A stretch of 64,000 nt of DNA from Bordetella parapertussis (GCA_945895265.1 CAMDEF010000009.1:1-64000); one strand, 5' to 3'; numbered from the stretch's first letter, positions 49,172 to 58,410 are shown. Translations and numbers: made by a program. Notes: a model not told the origin generated them from the letters alone.

Positions 49172-49655
49172 AAAAAAAATCTGGTGGCTGATCTCGGGTC
49201 TTTGTACAGCGGGCGTCGGCATCGCGTTATTGTCGCAACACGCTTTTGATATGCAGCCTTGCGCCTGGTGTGTGTTTCAACGCCTGCTGTACCTGATTCT
49301 GGCAGTCATCGCTGCCATCGCAGCCTTGAGTCAAGGTTTGATCGCACGCGTGGTGTGTACCATGCTGAGCTTAAGCCTAACGATTGCTGGCGTGTTGGCA
49401 GCATGGTTTCAGGCAAACGTCGCGTCCCAGTCGTTTTCGTGCGCGCAGACACTGGCCGATTTATTGATGACACAAACTGGCCTAGAAACGTCTATGCCTG
49501 CGTTGTTTGGCATTTATGCAAGCTGTATGGACGCTCGAGTCAAATTGTTTGGCCTCGAGTACGCCTACTGGAGTCTGCTGCTCTTTGCGCTGTTAGGGCT
49601 TTTAGTTGCCTTTATCATTAAAGGCTTTCGAGCCTCGCCTAGACAAAAAGCTTAA
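49161..49655 (+). CDS. dsbB: Disulfide bond formation protein B
   Basis: I take the GTG at 49161, which overlaps the end of glnD by 11 nt and gives 164 residues; an earlier GTG would add 27 residues read inside glnD. Four transmembrane helices are visible. The quinone-linked Cys pair is in QPCAWCVFQR, and a second pair (FSCAQTL and YASCMDA) lies in the second periplasmic loop. DsbB reoxidises DsbA with quinone. Its TAA and the purF stop on the other strand share three bases. Confidence 0.93.
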   Translation: MLLEKKIWWLISGLCTAGVGIALLSQHAFDMQPCAWCVFQRLLYLILAVIAAIAALSQGLIARVVCTMLSLSLTIAGVLAAWFQANVASQSFSCAQTLADLLMTQTGLETSMPALFGIYASCMDARVKLFGLEYAYWSLLLFALLGLLVAFIIKGFRASPRQKA

Positions 49656-51166
49656 TGATCTTCTGCTGCAAAGCCCATATTGAACAGTAGCCCGTTTTGT
49701 TCTTCACGAACGGCTTGGCGGGTTAAGCCTAAACGTTCGAGATATTCTGGGGTAATGTCGCCAGTGACATATTCACCGGTAAAACATGAAGTGTCAAAAT
49801 GCGTCAAAGCAGAATTGAGATCTGACACCGACTTTTGCATCGCATCAATATCTTGATAGACCAGCGCATCCGCACCAATAATCTTGGCAATCTCTTGTTC
49901 GTCACGCCCCGTGGCGATGAGTTCTTGCTGGGTTGGCATGTCGATGCCATAGACGTTTTGATAGCGTACCGGAGGCGCCGCTGAGGCCATGTAAACCTTA
50001 TTCGCCCCGGCTGCCCGCGCCATTTCAACAATCTCACGGCTCGTTGTTCCGCGCACGATTGAATCATCCACGAGCAAAACGTTTTTACCCTTGAACTCCA
50101 TGCCAATCGTATTAAGTTTTTGACGGACTGATTTTTTGCGTACAGCCTGCCCAGGCATGATGAAAGTTCGACCGACATAGCGATTTTTGATTAAGCCCTC
50201 GCGATAGCTTAGACCTAAACGATCTGCTAACTGCATCGCCGAAGGACGCGACGAATCAGGGATTGGCATCACTACATCGATATCGCCTAAGCGCAAAGAT
50301 CGCGCTAACTTATCGGCCAAATACTCGCCCATCTTTAAACGCGAACCATAGACCGACACGCCGTCTAAAACCGAATCAGGCCGGGCAAAATACACATATT
50401 CAAAAATACAGGGCGCGTGCAATGCGCCCTTTGTGCAGAGCTCGCTACTAAACTTGCCATCTAGCGAAATGAACACGGCCTCGCCCGGCAAAACGTCGCG
50501 TACAAATTGAAAGCCTGATCCCTCAAGCGCAACCGACTCAGAGGCAACCATCCATTCGGGGCCTTGTGCGGTATCGAAACGGCCGATGCACAATGGACGA
50601 ATCCCGTGCGGATCACGAAACGCTAGCAAGCCATAGCCTGCAATTTGTGCAACAACTGCGTAAGCACCTTTCACGCGCTCATGTACAGCTTTCACCGCAC
50701 GAAAAATCGCTGACTCGTCAAGAGACACGCCATTGGAAGCCCGTTGCAATTCATGCGCCAAGACGTTTAACAAGACCTCTGAATCTGAATTGGTATTGAT
50801 ATGGCGCTGATCGTTGGTAAATAGCGACACGCGTAACTCACGCCAATTGGTCAGATTGCCATTGTGAGCGAAGGTGATCCCAAATGGCGCATTGACATAA
50901 AAGGGTTGAGCTTCTTCGACGCTGTCTGACGAGCCTGCCGTTGGGTAACGCACTTGGCCGATGCCGGTTGTGCCAGGCAGTGAGCGCATATTGCGGGTGC
51001 GAAACACATCGCGTACGAGGCCATGCGCTTTATACATGTTGAAATGATTGCCGTTTGAGGTGGCAATACCTGCTGCATCCTGACCGCGGTGCTGCAGCAG
51101 CAGCAAGCTGTCATACAAAAGCTGATTGACAGGACCACGACCAATCACACCAACAATTCCGCACAT
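49652..51166 (-). CDS. purF: Amidophosphoribosyltransferase
   Basis: The 504-residue enzyme makes phosphoribosylamine, the first step of purine synthesis. Cys2 (MCGIVGVIG) is the glutaminase nucleophile, and LLLLQHRGQDAAGIAT follows. The phosphoribosyltransferase domain has NVLLVDDSIVRGTTSREIVE (PRPP loop) and MPIPDSSRPSAMQLADRLG. It ends the folC-dedD-cvpA-purF run after a 160-bp gap with a 38-bp tandem repeat. Confidence 0.97.
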   Translation of the reverse strand: MCGIVGVIGRGPVNQLLYDSLLLLQHRGQDAAGIATSNGNHFNMYKAHGLVRDVFRTRNMRSLPGTTGIGQVRYPTAGSSDSVEEAQPFYVNAPFGITFAHNGNLTNWRELRVSLFTNDQRHINTNSDSEVLLNVLAHELQRASNGVSLDESAIFRAVKAVHERVKGAYAVVAQIAGYGLLAFRDPHGIRPLCIGRFDTAQGPEWMVASESVALEGSGFQFVRDVLPGEAVFISLDGKFSSELCTKGALHAPCIFEYVYFARPDSVLDGVSVYGSRLKMGEYLADKLARSLRLGDIDVVMPIPDSSRPSAMQLADRLGLSYREGLIKNRYVGRTFIMPGQAVRKKSVRQKLNTIGMEFKGKNVLLVDDSIVRGTTSREIVEMARAAGANKVYMASAAPPVRYQNVYGIDMPTQQELIATGRDEQEIAKIIGADALVYQDIDAMQKSVSDLNSALTHFDTSCFTGEYVTGDITPEYLERLGLTRQAVREEQNGLLFNMGFAAEDH

Positions 51167-51193
51167 GTACTTTCCTGATAACCGTTAAACCAC

Positions 51194-51340
51194 GTTTAAA
51201 TTCTGTCGTACTTTGTCAGGTAACCCCTGACGTTTAAATTCTGTTGTACTCGCTCAGGTAAACCGCCATATTTAAATTCTGTTGTACTCGCGCAGGCAAA
51301 CCATGACTTTAACAATGTTGCCGTACTTAATAAGGCAACC
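51194..51340. repeat. 38-bp tandem repeats extending from the cvpA stop codon towards purF
   Basis: Units are 51194-51231, 51232-51269, 51270-51307 and a diverged one, 51308-51340, that contains the last codons and stop of cvpA. The shared core is TTTAAATTCTGTTGTACTCG. The array fills almost the whole cvpA-purF gap. Confidence 0.88.
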
Positions 51341-51815
51341 ACTCACGGATTGGCTCTGGTACACGCGACTTAATTTGCTGCACGACCCCGACGACTTGCT
51401 TTGAGAACATGGCCTGCTTCCACCACGATTCTTCAGGAAGTGGCGTATAGCCAGCCACCGTCACAAGTAGCAACACAAATAAAACGCCTCTCGCCAAACC
51501 AAACACTGCACCCAAGCCATGATCTGCCGGGGTCAATCCCGTTTTATCAATCAAGGCCGATAACGTCATATTGACCATCCCAATTGACAACAACACGACA
51601 ATAAACACGCCTACATAGGCTAAGGTCATGCGCAAAAACGGCTGAGCAATCCAACTCGCTAGCCAGTCAGCAGCACGTGGCCCCCACCAAATCGCAGCGA
51701 TAAAGGCAAAGGCATAGGCCGCGAGTGACAAAACCTCTTTAAGCAGACCGCGAATCAGGCCAAGCACGACCGAAACGCCCAGCACTCCTAGCACCACAAA
51801 ATCAAACCCGGTCAC
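51327..51815 (-). CDS. cvpA: CvpA family membrane protein
   Basis: The 162-residue inner-membrane protein has about four hydrophobic helices. The family start GFDFVVLGVLGVSVVLGLIR, then GLLKEVLSLAAYAFAFIAAI and DHGLGAVFGLARGVLFVLLL, is typical. CvpA was named for colicin V production; its role is still unclear. It overlaps the SPOR protein gene by 4 nt and precedes purF, the same neighbours as in E. coli. Confidence 0.93.
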   Translation of the reverse strand: MTGFDFVVLGVLGVSVVLGLIRGLLKEVLSLAAYAFAFIAAIWWGPRAADWLASWIAQPFLRMTLAYVGVFIVVLLSIGMVNMTLSALIDKTGLTPADHGLGAVFGLARGVLFVLLLVTVAGYTPLPEESWWKQAMFSKQVVGVVQQIKSRVPEPIREWLPY

Positions 51816-52624
51816 TGCGTTGCGATAAAGGCGCCGTCATATCCAAGCGTGCGCAGACGGGTCTGAGCGGCTTGCGCGGCTTCGCGAGAAGGAAACGGCC
51901 CTACTCGCACGCGGTATCTGGCTTTACCATTGACATCGACTGGACCATCGACAAAAGCATTGCCTACGCCTGCTGCTAACAATTTATTTTTTTGGGTTTG
52001 TGCGTCAGCTGCTGCGTCAAGCGACATTGCCTGCACAACAAAGTTGCCACGGGTAGGCGCCTTGGGTGTTGTCGCCGAGCCTGGCGGGCCAGCGGACTCT
52101 GCTGTTGGGCGCCCTTCTAGCAAGGCAACCGCGCGTGCTCCGTCGTCTGAGCGAACCCCAGCGGGCGGGTTAGGTGGGGGTTTAGACGCCTCAACTTTAG
52201 GCGCCGCTGCAGTTGGATCCACCCGAGGCTTGGCCTCAGGTTTAACCTCAGGCTTTGGGGGTGTCGTTGTAGCAGGAGCCGACGCAGCGGGTGGCGCTAC
52301 CGTCGAAGATGCCTCTGGCGCAGCAGGCGTTGCCGAGCTATTAGCGGCTACAGGGTCGCTTAGATTAGGTTGAAAAGGTGCATTGCGATCAGGGATTTTG
52401 ATCGGGATTTTATTTGAGACTGGCGCAGGTTCAGAGTCAAGCAGCATGGGCAGTACCACAACTGCGGCCAGCACTAAGGCGACGGCACCCGCTAAGCGTC
52501 TGCGAGCTCTGACGCGCAGATCGGCCGCCTGTGCCTCGCTGGACACAGAGGGACGCACCTTACCCGGAGGCTTACGCGGTGCTGCACTATCTTTTCTGGA
52601 AAATAGTCCCATTGATTCAAACAC
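51812..52624 (-). CDS. dedD: SPOR-domain protein, DedD-like
   Basis: The 270-residue protein has a cytoplasmic N-terminus, one transmembrane segment (LAGAVALVLAAVVVLPMLL, about residues 44-62), a long Pro/Ala/Thr/Lys-rich periplasmic linker, and a C-terminal SPOR domain (GNFVVQAMSLDAAADAQTQK, then YRVRVGPFPSREAAQAA). SPOR domains bind denuded peptidoglycan at the septum. Gene position between folC and cvpA supports DedD. Confidence 0.9.
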   Translation of the reverse strand: MFESMGLFSRKDSAAPRKPPGKVRPSVSSEAQAADLRVRARRRLAGAVALVLAAVVVLPMLLDSEPAPVSNKIPIKIPDRNAPFQPNLSDPVAANSSATPAAPEASSTVAPPAASAPATTTPPKPEVKPEAKPRVDPTAAAPKVEASKPPPNPPAGVRSDDGARAVALLEGRPTAESAGPPGSATTPKAPTRGNFVVQAMSLDAAADAQTQKNKLLAAGVGNAFVDGPVDVNGKARYRVRVGPFPSREAAQAAQTRLRTLGYDGAFIATQ

Positions 52625-52678
52625 CCTGACTCAAAAAAAAGACAGACCCGAAAAGCGCCTGACAACGGCGAAAAGCGT

Positions 52679-53989
52679 TTATGCTGACCTCCCGCTTGCT
52701 TGCAGTGCACCCGCGACAGTCAGAAACGATCCGAATACGATGATTCTATCATCCGGCTTACTGAGTTTGTGTGCTGCTGCCAGGGCTTCGGCGACCGAGG
52801 GGAAGTGGCTAATGGCAACTTCGGCCTCGCCGCTCGTTTGATGACCTGCGATAGATTCTTTAACTTTGGCTGCTAACTGTTCGGCGCTTAACGCCCGGGC
52901 GCTGGGCAAGCCCGCACAAAACCAGTGGTCGATGCGGGGTGCCATGTGCTTGACCACAGCGGCGATATCCTTGTCAGACAGCATCCCGAACACAGCGTAG
53001 GTGTATGGATGAAAACCCATGTTGCCCAGATTCTTTTCAAGAACGGCAGCGGCATGAGGGTTGTGCGCCACATCAAGAATGACTGTCGGCTGACCAGGCA
53101 AGATCTGAAAACGCCCAGGCAAAGACGCTTGCAGCAAGCCAAGACGCACGGCCTGCTGCGGCACGGCTAAACGCTCACGCAAAGCCTCAAGCGCAGCCAA
53201 GGCACCTGCGGCATTGAGCAGTTGATTGGCGCCCCGCAAAGCTGGATACGCCAAGGCATTGCGCCGCTGTTGGCGCCCGGCAAACGCCCATTGCTGGCGA
53301 TCGCCCGAGTAGTTAAAGTCGCGGCCGAATAACCACAGATCACAGCCTATGGTTTTTGCGTAAGCGAGCACAGATTGAGGCGGCGCTGGGTCACTGCAAA
53401 TCGCCGGGCGCCCTTCGCGGTAGATGTACGCTTTTTCGAAACCAATTTTTTCGCGCGTATCACCCAGCCAGTCGACGTGATCGATATCGACACTGGTGAT
53501 AATTGAGCAATCAGCATCAACAATATTTACCGCATCCAAGCGCCCGCCTAAGCCCACCTCAAGTACCATCACATCAAGTGAGGCAGCGGCAAACATGGCT
53601 AGCGTGGCGAGTGTTGAATATTCAAAATAGGTTAAAGATACGCCCTGACGGGCGGCCTCGACCATGCTGAAATAACGCACAAACTCAGCGTCAGAGACGA
53701 TTTCACCGTTCAGGCGAGCTCGCTCGTTAAAGTTCACCAGATGGGGCGACGTGTAAAGCCCCACTCGGTAGCCTGCAGCGAGCAAAATTGCCTCGAGCAT
53801 GGCACAGGTTGAGCCTTTGCCATTGGTGCCGCCCACCACAATTTTGAGTGCCTTGGTTTCGATTGGCAGACGCGCAGCGACTTCGCGCACACGTTCAAGC
53901 CCCATGTCAATCGCGTTTGGATGAAGCTGTTCAAGGTAACTGAGCCACTCAGCGAGTGAGGCGGTGTGTGAAGGTGCAGCAAGGGTCAT
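52679..53989 (-). CDS. folC: Bifunctional folylpolyglutamate/dihydrofolate synthase
   Basis: The 436-residue enzyme adds glutamate to dihydropteroate and folates. Signatures are LKIVVGGTNGKGSTCAMLEA (P-loop), VGLYTSPHLVNFNERARLNG, VLEVGLGGRLDAVNIVDADC and TVILDVAHNPHAAAVLEKNL. It is the first gene of the folC-dedD-cvpA-purF run and is divergent from the DMT transporter gene. Confidence 0.96.
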   Translation of the reverse strand: MTLAAPSHTASLAEWLSYLEQLHPNAIDMGLERVREVAARLPIETKALKIVVGGTNGKGSTCAMLEAILLAAGYRVGLYTSPHLVNFNERARLNGEIVSDAEFVRYFSMVEAARQGVSLTYFEYSTLATLAMFAAASLDVMVLEVGLGGRLDAVNIVDADCSIITSVDIDHVDWLGDTREKIGFEKAYIYREGRPAICSDPAPPQSVLAYAKTIGCDLWLFGRDFNYSGDRQQWAFAGRQQRRNALAYPALRGANQLLNAAGALAALEALRERLAVPQQAVRLGLLQASLPGRFQILPGQPTVILDVAHNPHAAAVLEKNLGNMGFHPYTYAVFGMLSDKDIAAVVKHMAPRIDHWFCAGLPSARALSAEQLAAKVKESIAGHQTSGEAEVAISHFPSVAEALAAAHKLSKPDDRIIVFGSFLTVAGALQASGRSA

Positions 53990-54073
53990 GGCAAAAGTGG
54001 CATTGAGTCAGCTAACAAGACTCTAGTTTAACAGCGGCTCTGCCGACACCTTAGGCGCTTGAGGTCTAAGCCG

Positions 54074-54103
54074 TTGACACCCTCCCCGCCCTCGCCCTAA
54101 TAG
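54074..54103 (+). promoter_or_regulatory. Candidate sigma70 promoter of the DMT transporter gene
   Basis: A perfect -35 TTGACA (54074-54079) is followed after 18 nt by TAATAG (54098-54103), about 70 nt before the ATG. A direct repeat GCGATTTCTACT lies between the promoter and the gene. Confidence 0.5.
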
Positions 54104-54171
54104 ACACCGCTCACGCAGAAAGATACAGCGATTTCTACTGCGCTGCGCGATTTCTACTAAACTCGCAACAC

Positions 54172-55086
54172 ATGAATGACCGCAAACCCATGGACTTAAC
54201 TGCTTGCCTTTGCATTGTGCTGCTCTGTTCTCTATGGGGTGGGCAACAGGTTCTTTTTAAGCTCACGATTCACGACATTCACCCCAACATGCAAATCGCC
54301 TTGCGCTCGGCGATTGGCTGCGTGTTGCTGGCCGCTTTCATGTGGCACAAAGGTGTTTCGTTGGCGCTCTGGCGCGGGCCATGGCGAGCGGGCACGATGG
54401 TAGGAGCCTTGTTTGCCCTAGAGTGGTGGATGATCGGCGAAGCCCTTCAGTATACGAGCGCCTCGCATGTGGTGGTATTTTTATATACGGCCCCAATTTT
54501 TACTGCACTGGGCCTTCACGTCTGGCGGCCTGATGAGCGCTTGAACTGGTGGCAATGGATAGGGGTCTTGATTTGCTTTAGCGGAATTGGTCTGGCATTT
54601 TTAGGCTCGTCCGCAGCAACACAACTTAACCCCCAGTCGCTGCTCGGAGATTGTCTTGCCTTAGGTGGCGGCGTTCTTTGGGCTGCGACGACGCTCGTCA
54701 CCCGCTGCTCAGATTTAGCGCGTATCCCCGCCACACAAACGACCATGTATCAACTGTTATTTGGCGCTCTGGTGATACTGCTACTGTGCCTGATTCTGGG
54801 TGAGACCGAGATCCACTGGAGCGCCTTTTTGGTGGCTAGCGTCGTGGGCCAAGGCATAGTGATTTCGTTTTTTAGCCTCTTGGTATGGATTTGGCTGCTC
54901 AGACACTATTTGGCCTCGAGAGTTTCGATTTTTACATTTATCGCGCCACTGATCGGCGTAGGTTTGAGTGTGTGGGTGTTAGACGAGCCTCTGCACAGTG
55001 AATTTGTGTGGGGTGCCTTGATGGTGATGGCAGGGATGATTTTGGTGAACCTTGCGCCTCAGACTCGGCGTTTGAACGGAGCATAG
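54172..55086 (+). CDS. EamA/DMT superfamily transporter
   Basis: The 304-residue protein has ten hydrophobic helices in two homologous EamA halves (CIVLLCSLWGGQQVLFKLTI near the start, and LGGGVLWAATTLVTRCSDLA opening the second half). DMT transporters usually export small metabolites; the substrate cannot be inferred. It is followed by the NRDE gene after 7 nt and has its own likely promoter. Confidence 0.9.
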   Translation: MNDRKPMDLTACLCIVLLCSLWGGQQVLFKLTIHDIHPNMQIALRSAIGCVLLAAFMWHKGVSLALWRGPWRAGTMVGALFALEWWMIGEALQYTSASHVVVFLYTAPIFTALGLHVWRPDERLNWWQWIGVLICFSGIGLAFLGSSAATQLNPQSLLGDCLALGGGVLWAATTLVTRCSDLARIPATQTTMYQLLFGALVILLLCLILGETEIHWSAFLVASVVGQGIVISFFSLLVWIWLLRHYLASRVSIFTFIAPLIGVGLSVWVLDEPLHSEFVWGALMVMAGMILVNLAPQTRRLNGA

Positions 55087-55093
55087 TTTTACT

Positions 55094-55897
55094 ATGTGTT
55101 TAGCTATTTTTGCGCAGAATGTTTTACCAGACTGGCCGCTGGTTGTTGTCGCGAATCGCGATGAGCTGCACGTGCGCCCGACAGCGGCGGCACGCCCCTG
55201 GGATGAAACCCCTTCGCTACTGGCAGGCCGTGATCTGCAGGCTGGGGGCACCTGGCTTGGCCTGACCACAGGCGGGCGTATCGCTTTGCTCACAAACTAT
55301 CGAGAAACGGGCCTGCGTGATGATCAGGCACCCTCGCGTGGCCATCTTGCAGAGCGCTATCTACAACAAGAGCCATCGCAAGAGCAGTCGGCGCAACAAT
55401 ATTTGCAGGCGTTGCAACAAAACAGTGCGCCTTACAACGGCTTTAATTTACTAGCCGGCGATCAAAGCGGCTTGTGGTATTACTCAAATCGTCTGAACGC
55501 ATCGCCGTTTAAGATTCTTGACGGTGTCAGTGGGGTGTCAAACGCTACGCTCAATACGCCTTGGCCCAAACTGCTTCGCACCCAACGCAGCGTCTCTGAG
55601 CATCTGGCACAGGCTCATGCACCTGATTCTGCCCGCCTGTTTGAAATTTTTCAGGATACCGTTCGTGCCGCAGAGCACGAACTCCCTGACACAGGCGTTG
55701 GCCTGGATCGCGAAAAATTACTTGGTAGCCCCTTTATCAAAAACGAGCGCTATGGCACACGTTGTACAACGATTATTTTGCAGCATCGCCAAGGCTACGC
55801 ATTGTTTTACGAAAAGCGCTATGACGCCTTGGGGCAAGAGGTGGGCGATAGCAACTGGCGGGTTGATTTTTTAGCGAAGACAATCTCAGCAATGTGA
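55094..55897 (+). CDS. NRDE family (TANGO2-like) protein
   Basis: The 267-residue protein begins with the family block MCLAIFAQNVLPDWPLVVVA, then NRDE (NRDELHVRPTAAARPW). GRDLQAGGTWLGLTTGGRIA, LLTNYRE and the late GTRCTTIIL are also family features. TANGO2-like proteins have a predicted N-terminal nucleophile-type fold led by Cys2; their function is not firmly known. It lies 7 nt after the transporter gene. Confidence 0.9.
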   Translation: MCLAIFAQNVLPDWPLVVVANRDELHVRPTAAARPWDETPSLLAGRDLQAGGTWLGLTTGGRIALLTNYRETGLRDDQAPSRGHLAERYLQQEPSQEQSAQQYLQALQQNSAPYNGFNLLAGDQSGLWYYSNRLNASPFKILDGVSGVSNATLNTPWPKLLRTQRSVSEHLAQAHAPDSARLFEIFQDTVRAAEHELPDTGVGLDREKLLGSPFIKNERYGTRCTTIILQHRQGYALFYEKRYDALGQEVGDSNWRVDFLAKTISAM

Positions 55898-56063
55898 GGT
55901 TTTGAAACACACAAGGGTGTTTTCGAAGACGAAGCTGCTGGAAAGAGCGAAGCGAGTTGCTGAGTATCACGCATTTTGTATACGCGTGGCAATTTGCGGC
56001 ATGACGCCTTGAGCGTACAGCCGTTTGTCAAACAGCAATTAAACGCTGTGGGCTTGGTTGCAG

Positions 56064-56103
56064 AACACAATAATACTGTATATTTATACAGTATTATTGT
56101 GTT
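56064..56103 (+). promoter_or_regulatory. LexA (SOS) box in a 40-bp near-perfect palindrome
   Basis: CTGT-N8-ACAG (56076-56091) with the consensus-like context TACTGTATATTTATACAGTA. The symmetry extends to 19-bp arms (AACACAATAATACTGTATA and its complement) around a TT centre. It lies 24 nt before the imuA ATG at 56115, so LexA would block the promoter of the whole mutasome operon. Confidence 0.93.
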
Positions 56104-56114
56104 TGTTGCCTGTG

Positions 56115-56852
56115 ATGCTCACCTCTAAAACCTCACCCGTCTGCCCTCCTGCCTCTCTACTGAAGCTGCATCCTGCGCTTTGGCGCGGGTCGCAATTGAG
56201 CGCACGCACGGGCCCCACCATTTCAACAGGGTTTTCAACCTTAGACGCTGAACTGCCCGGCAAAGGCTGGCCCACAGGTTCACTGATTGAACTGCTCACA
56301 CCACACTCAGGCATTGGCGAAATAACGCTCTTGCGTGCTGCCCTGCACGCCACGGTCAGGCAGCAACCGGTGGTCTTGCTACAGCCGCCCTATCGACCCA
56401 ATATCGCTTGTTGGTCAAGTTGGCGTTTTGGTACGCAACGCCTGCTTTGTCTCACACCCCAACGCACGCGTGATGCGTATTGGGCGGCCGAGCAAATTTT
56501 AAAAAACGGTAGTTGCGCAGCCTTGCTGTTTTGGGCGCATCCCATTCAAAACTCGATCCTGAAACGCTTGCATCTTGCGGCGCAAAGCAGTCAAACTTTA
56601 TTTTTTATGTTTCGCCCGCATTCTGTCCAAACCGAAGCCTCACCCGCGGTGCTACGGGTCATGTTGTCTGCTGAACAAACAGGTGCTCTCACCCTCTCTA
56701 TTCTTAAGCGACGAGGCCCTGCCTGCGGACATCCTATTACGCTTGCGTCGTCACCTTCTGAACTCTTTTCAACTGTTACCCATGACCTTATGGATCGGCC
56801 TGCACCTGCACAGCCTCAGCCTCGACACGTGGCGACTCCGTTGGCTGACTAA
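56115..56852 (+). CDS. imuA: ImuA, RecA-like accessory protein of the SOS mutasome
   Basis: The ATG at 56115 (245 residues) is chosen because the earlier in-frame start would include the LexA operator. The RecA-like fold shows ISTGFSTLDAELPGKGWPTG and SLIELLTPHSGIGEITLLRA (a degenerate Walker region). ImuA belongs to the LexA-controlled imuA-imuB-dnaE2 cassette for mutagenic translesion synthesis. Its 3' end overlaps imuB by 71 bp in another frame. Confidence 0.9.
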   Translation: MLTSKTSPVCPPASLLKLHPALWRGSQLSARTGPTISTGFSTLDAELPGKGWPTGSLIELLTPHSGIGEITLLRAALHATVRQQPVVLLQPPYRPNIACWSSWRFGTQRLLCLTPQRTRDAYWAAEQILKNGSCAALLFWAHPIQNSILKRLHLAAQSSQTLFFMFRPHSVQTEASPAVLRVMLSAEQTGALTLSILKRRGPACGHPITLASSPSELFSTVTHDLMDRPAPAQPQPRHVATPLAD

Positions 56853-58410
56853 GCCCCGCGCTGCCGCTATCTTCGAGCACGACGCTCTGATCGCTATGAC
56901 ACCTGGCGCGCAGCAATGTGGCCTCAAATTAGGCATGCGCTGCGCAACAGTGCGCAGTCTGGCACCTGAGTGTTTACTATATCCAAGAGACCAACGCGCC
57001 GAACAAAATGCCTATGATCAAGCCGCCCAAGTTGCTTTAGCCTACTCGCCGTCTGTGTATCAACACGCGCGCGAGACGCTCTTGATCGACGTCACCTACA
57101 GCTTGCGGTTGTTTGGTGGTGTTCGTCAGATTGTTCAAGGGTTACGACAACAACTCAAACGCTTAACGCTGCAAGTGCAAAGCGGTGTCGCGCCTACGGC
57201 AACCGGAGCTTGGCTGTTGGCGCAAGTTGCGCGGCACTCAACGCAGCACTTCGCACAGCACTCGATACAGCGCTCAGCACAATACTCGCCACGCTATGCC
57301 TGCAGTCAAGCGACACTCGAGCGCCTACTCAACCCGCTGCCCTGCGCCATGCTGCAAAGTGCACAGCCTCATCTGGTTTGGCTCAAAGCGATTGGCTGCG
57401 AAACCCTCGGGGGCTTGCGTGCCTTGCCACGCAGCGGTCTGAAACGGCGCGTGGGTACGGCATTACTGACTGAACTTGAGCAAGCTTATACGCAAGCGGT
57501 TTGGCGCCAAGCCCCCTACCTTGCCCCCGAGCAATTTATTGAACAACTCGATTTACTAGATCGCCTTGAACACACAACAGCACTGGCTTCTTTTGCAGAA
57601 CGCTTGGCGCTTAGCCTGTGCACTTGGTTAGCGGCCAAGCAATATGCGCTGCGCAGTGCCACGCTTGAACTGCATCACGAACGCGGCCGCCACGCCTGCC
57701 CACCCACCGCACTTGAACTCGCCTTTGGCGAACCCGTATGGCTGATGTCTCAACTGATGCCCTTATTGCATGAACGCCTATCGCGCCAAAATCTGGCCGG
57801 GCCTGTCGTCGCCCTGACCTTGCGTAGTCAAGCTCTGGCGTCACAACATGCTCGCAGTGCCACGTTATTTCCTGATCCGTTACACGCGCCCGCTGATTAT
57901 CGACGCTTGTTAGATTTGCTGTCTGCCCGACTAGGCGCAGAACAAATATTGCAACCTGCGCCTCTAGCTGATCATCGCCCAGAAATCGCCAACAATTGGG
58001 TTCCGTTCGACGCCTCGACGCTCAGATCAGCTGCATCGACAACGACTAAATCTGCTGCATCGACAGCGACCAAGTCAGCTGCGTCAGCAATGACCACGCA
58101 AGCTGCCTCTGTGACTGCTACGCCAACAACGCGCGATACAGTCAGTTCAACGCCTGCACCCTTAACTGAAAGGCCTTTTTGGTTATTAGCCGAACCTCTT
58201 CTACTTAACGTTCGCAATGATCGTCCGATCTACCATGGCCCGTTGCAGTTACTGCGCGGCCCCGAACGTATTGAAAGTGGGTGGTGGGATCACTTACGCA
58301 TTGCACGCGACTATTTTGTGGCACAAGACCAGCAGGCCGTGCGCTACTGGATCTATCGCGAACGTGATACCGAGCTGGCGCGCTGGTTTCTACATGGCGT
58401 CTTTGGTTAA
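56782..58410 (+). CDS. imuB: ImuB, Y-family polymerase-like protein
   Basis: The ATG at 56782 (MTLWIGLHLHSLSLDTWRL) gives 542 residues. ImuB resembles DinB-type polymerases but lacks the catalytic acidic residues: where DinB has Asp-rich motifs this protein has GLHLHSLSLD. It links DnaE2 to the beta clamp. Other landmarks are SGVAPTATGAWLLAQVAR and the C-terminal RDYFVAQDQQAVRYWIYRER. A linker of 8-residue SAAS-type repeats lies at residues about 416-447. It starts inside imuA, and its stop shares one base with the dnaE2 start. Confidence 0.92.
   Translation: MTLWIGLHLHSLSLDTWRLRWLTKPRAAAIFEHDALIAMTPGAQQCGLKLGMRCATVRSLAPECLLYPRDQRAEQNAYDQAAQVALAYSPSVYQHARETLLIDVTYSLRLFGGVRQIVQGLRQQLKRLTLQVQSGVAPTATGAWLLAQVARHSTQHFAQHSIQRSAQYSPRYACSQATLERLLNPLPCAMLQSAQPHLVWLKAIGCETLGGLRALPRSGLKRRVGTALLTELEQAYTQAVWRQAPYLAPEQFIEQLDLLDRLEHTTALASFAERLALSLCTWLAAKQYALRSATLELHHERGRHACPPTALELAFGEPVWLMSQLMPLLHERLSRQNLAGPVVALTLRSQALASQHARSATLFPDPLHAPADYRRLLDLLSARLGAEQILQPAPLADHRPEIANNWVPFDASTLRSAASTTTKSAASTATKSAASAMTTQAASVTATPTTRDTVSSTPAPLTERPFWLLAEPLLLNVRNDRPIYHGPLQLLRGPERIESGWWDHLRIARDYFVAQDQQAVRYWIYRERDTELARWFLHGVFG
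58027..58122 (+). repeat. Four 24-bp in-frame repeats in imuB
   Basis: Units at 58027, 58051, 58075 and 58099 encode SAASTTTK, SAASTATK, SAASAMTT and QAASVTAT. They form a flexible Ala/Ser/Thr linker before the C-terminal domain. Confidence 0.85.
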
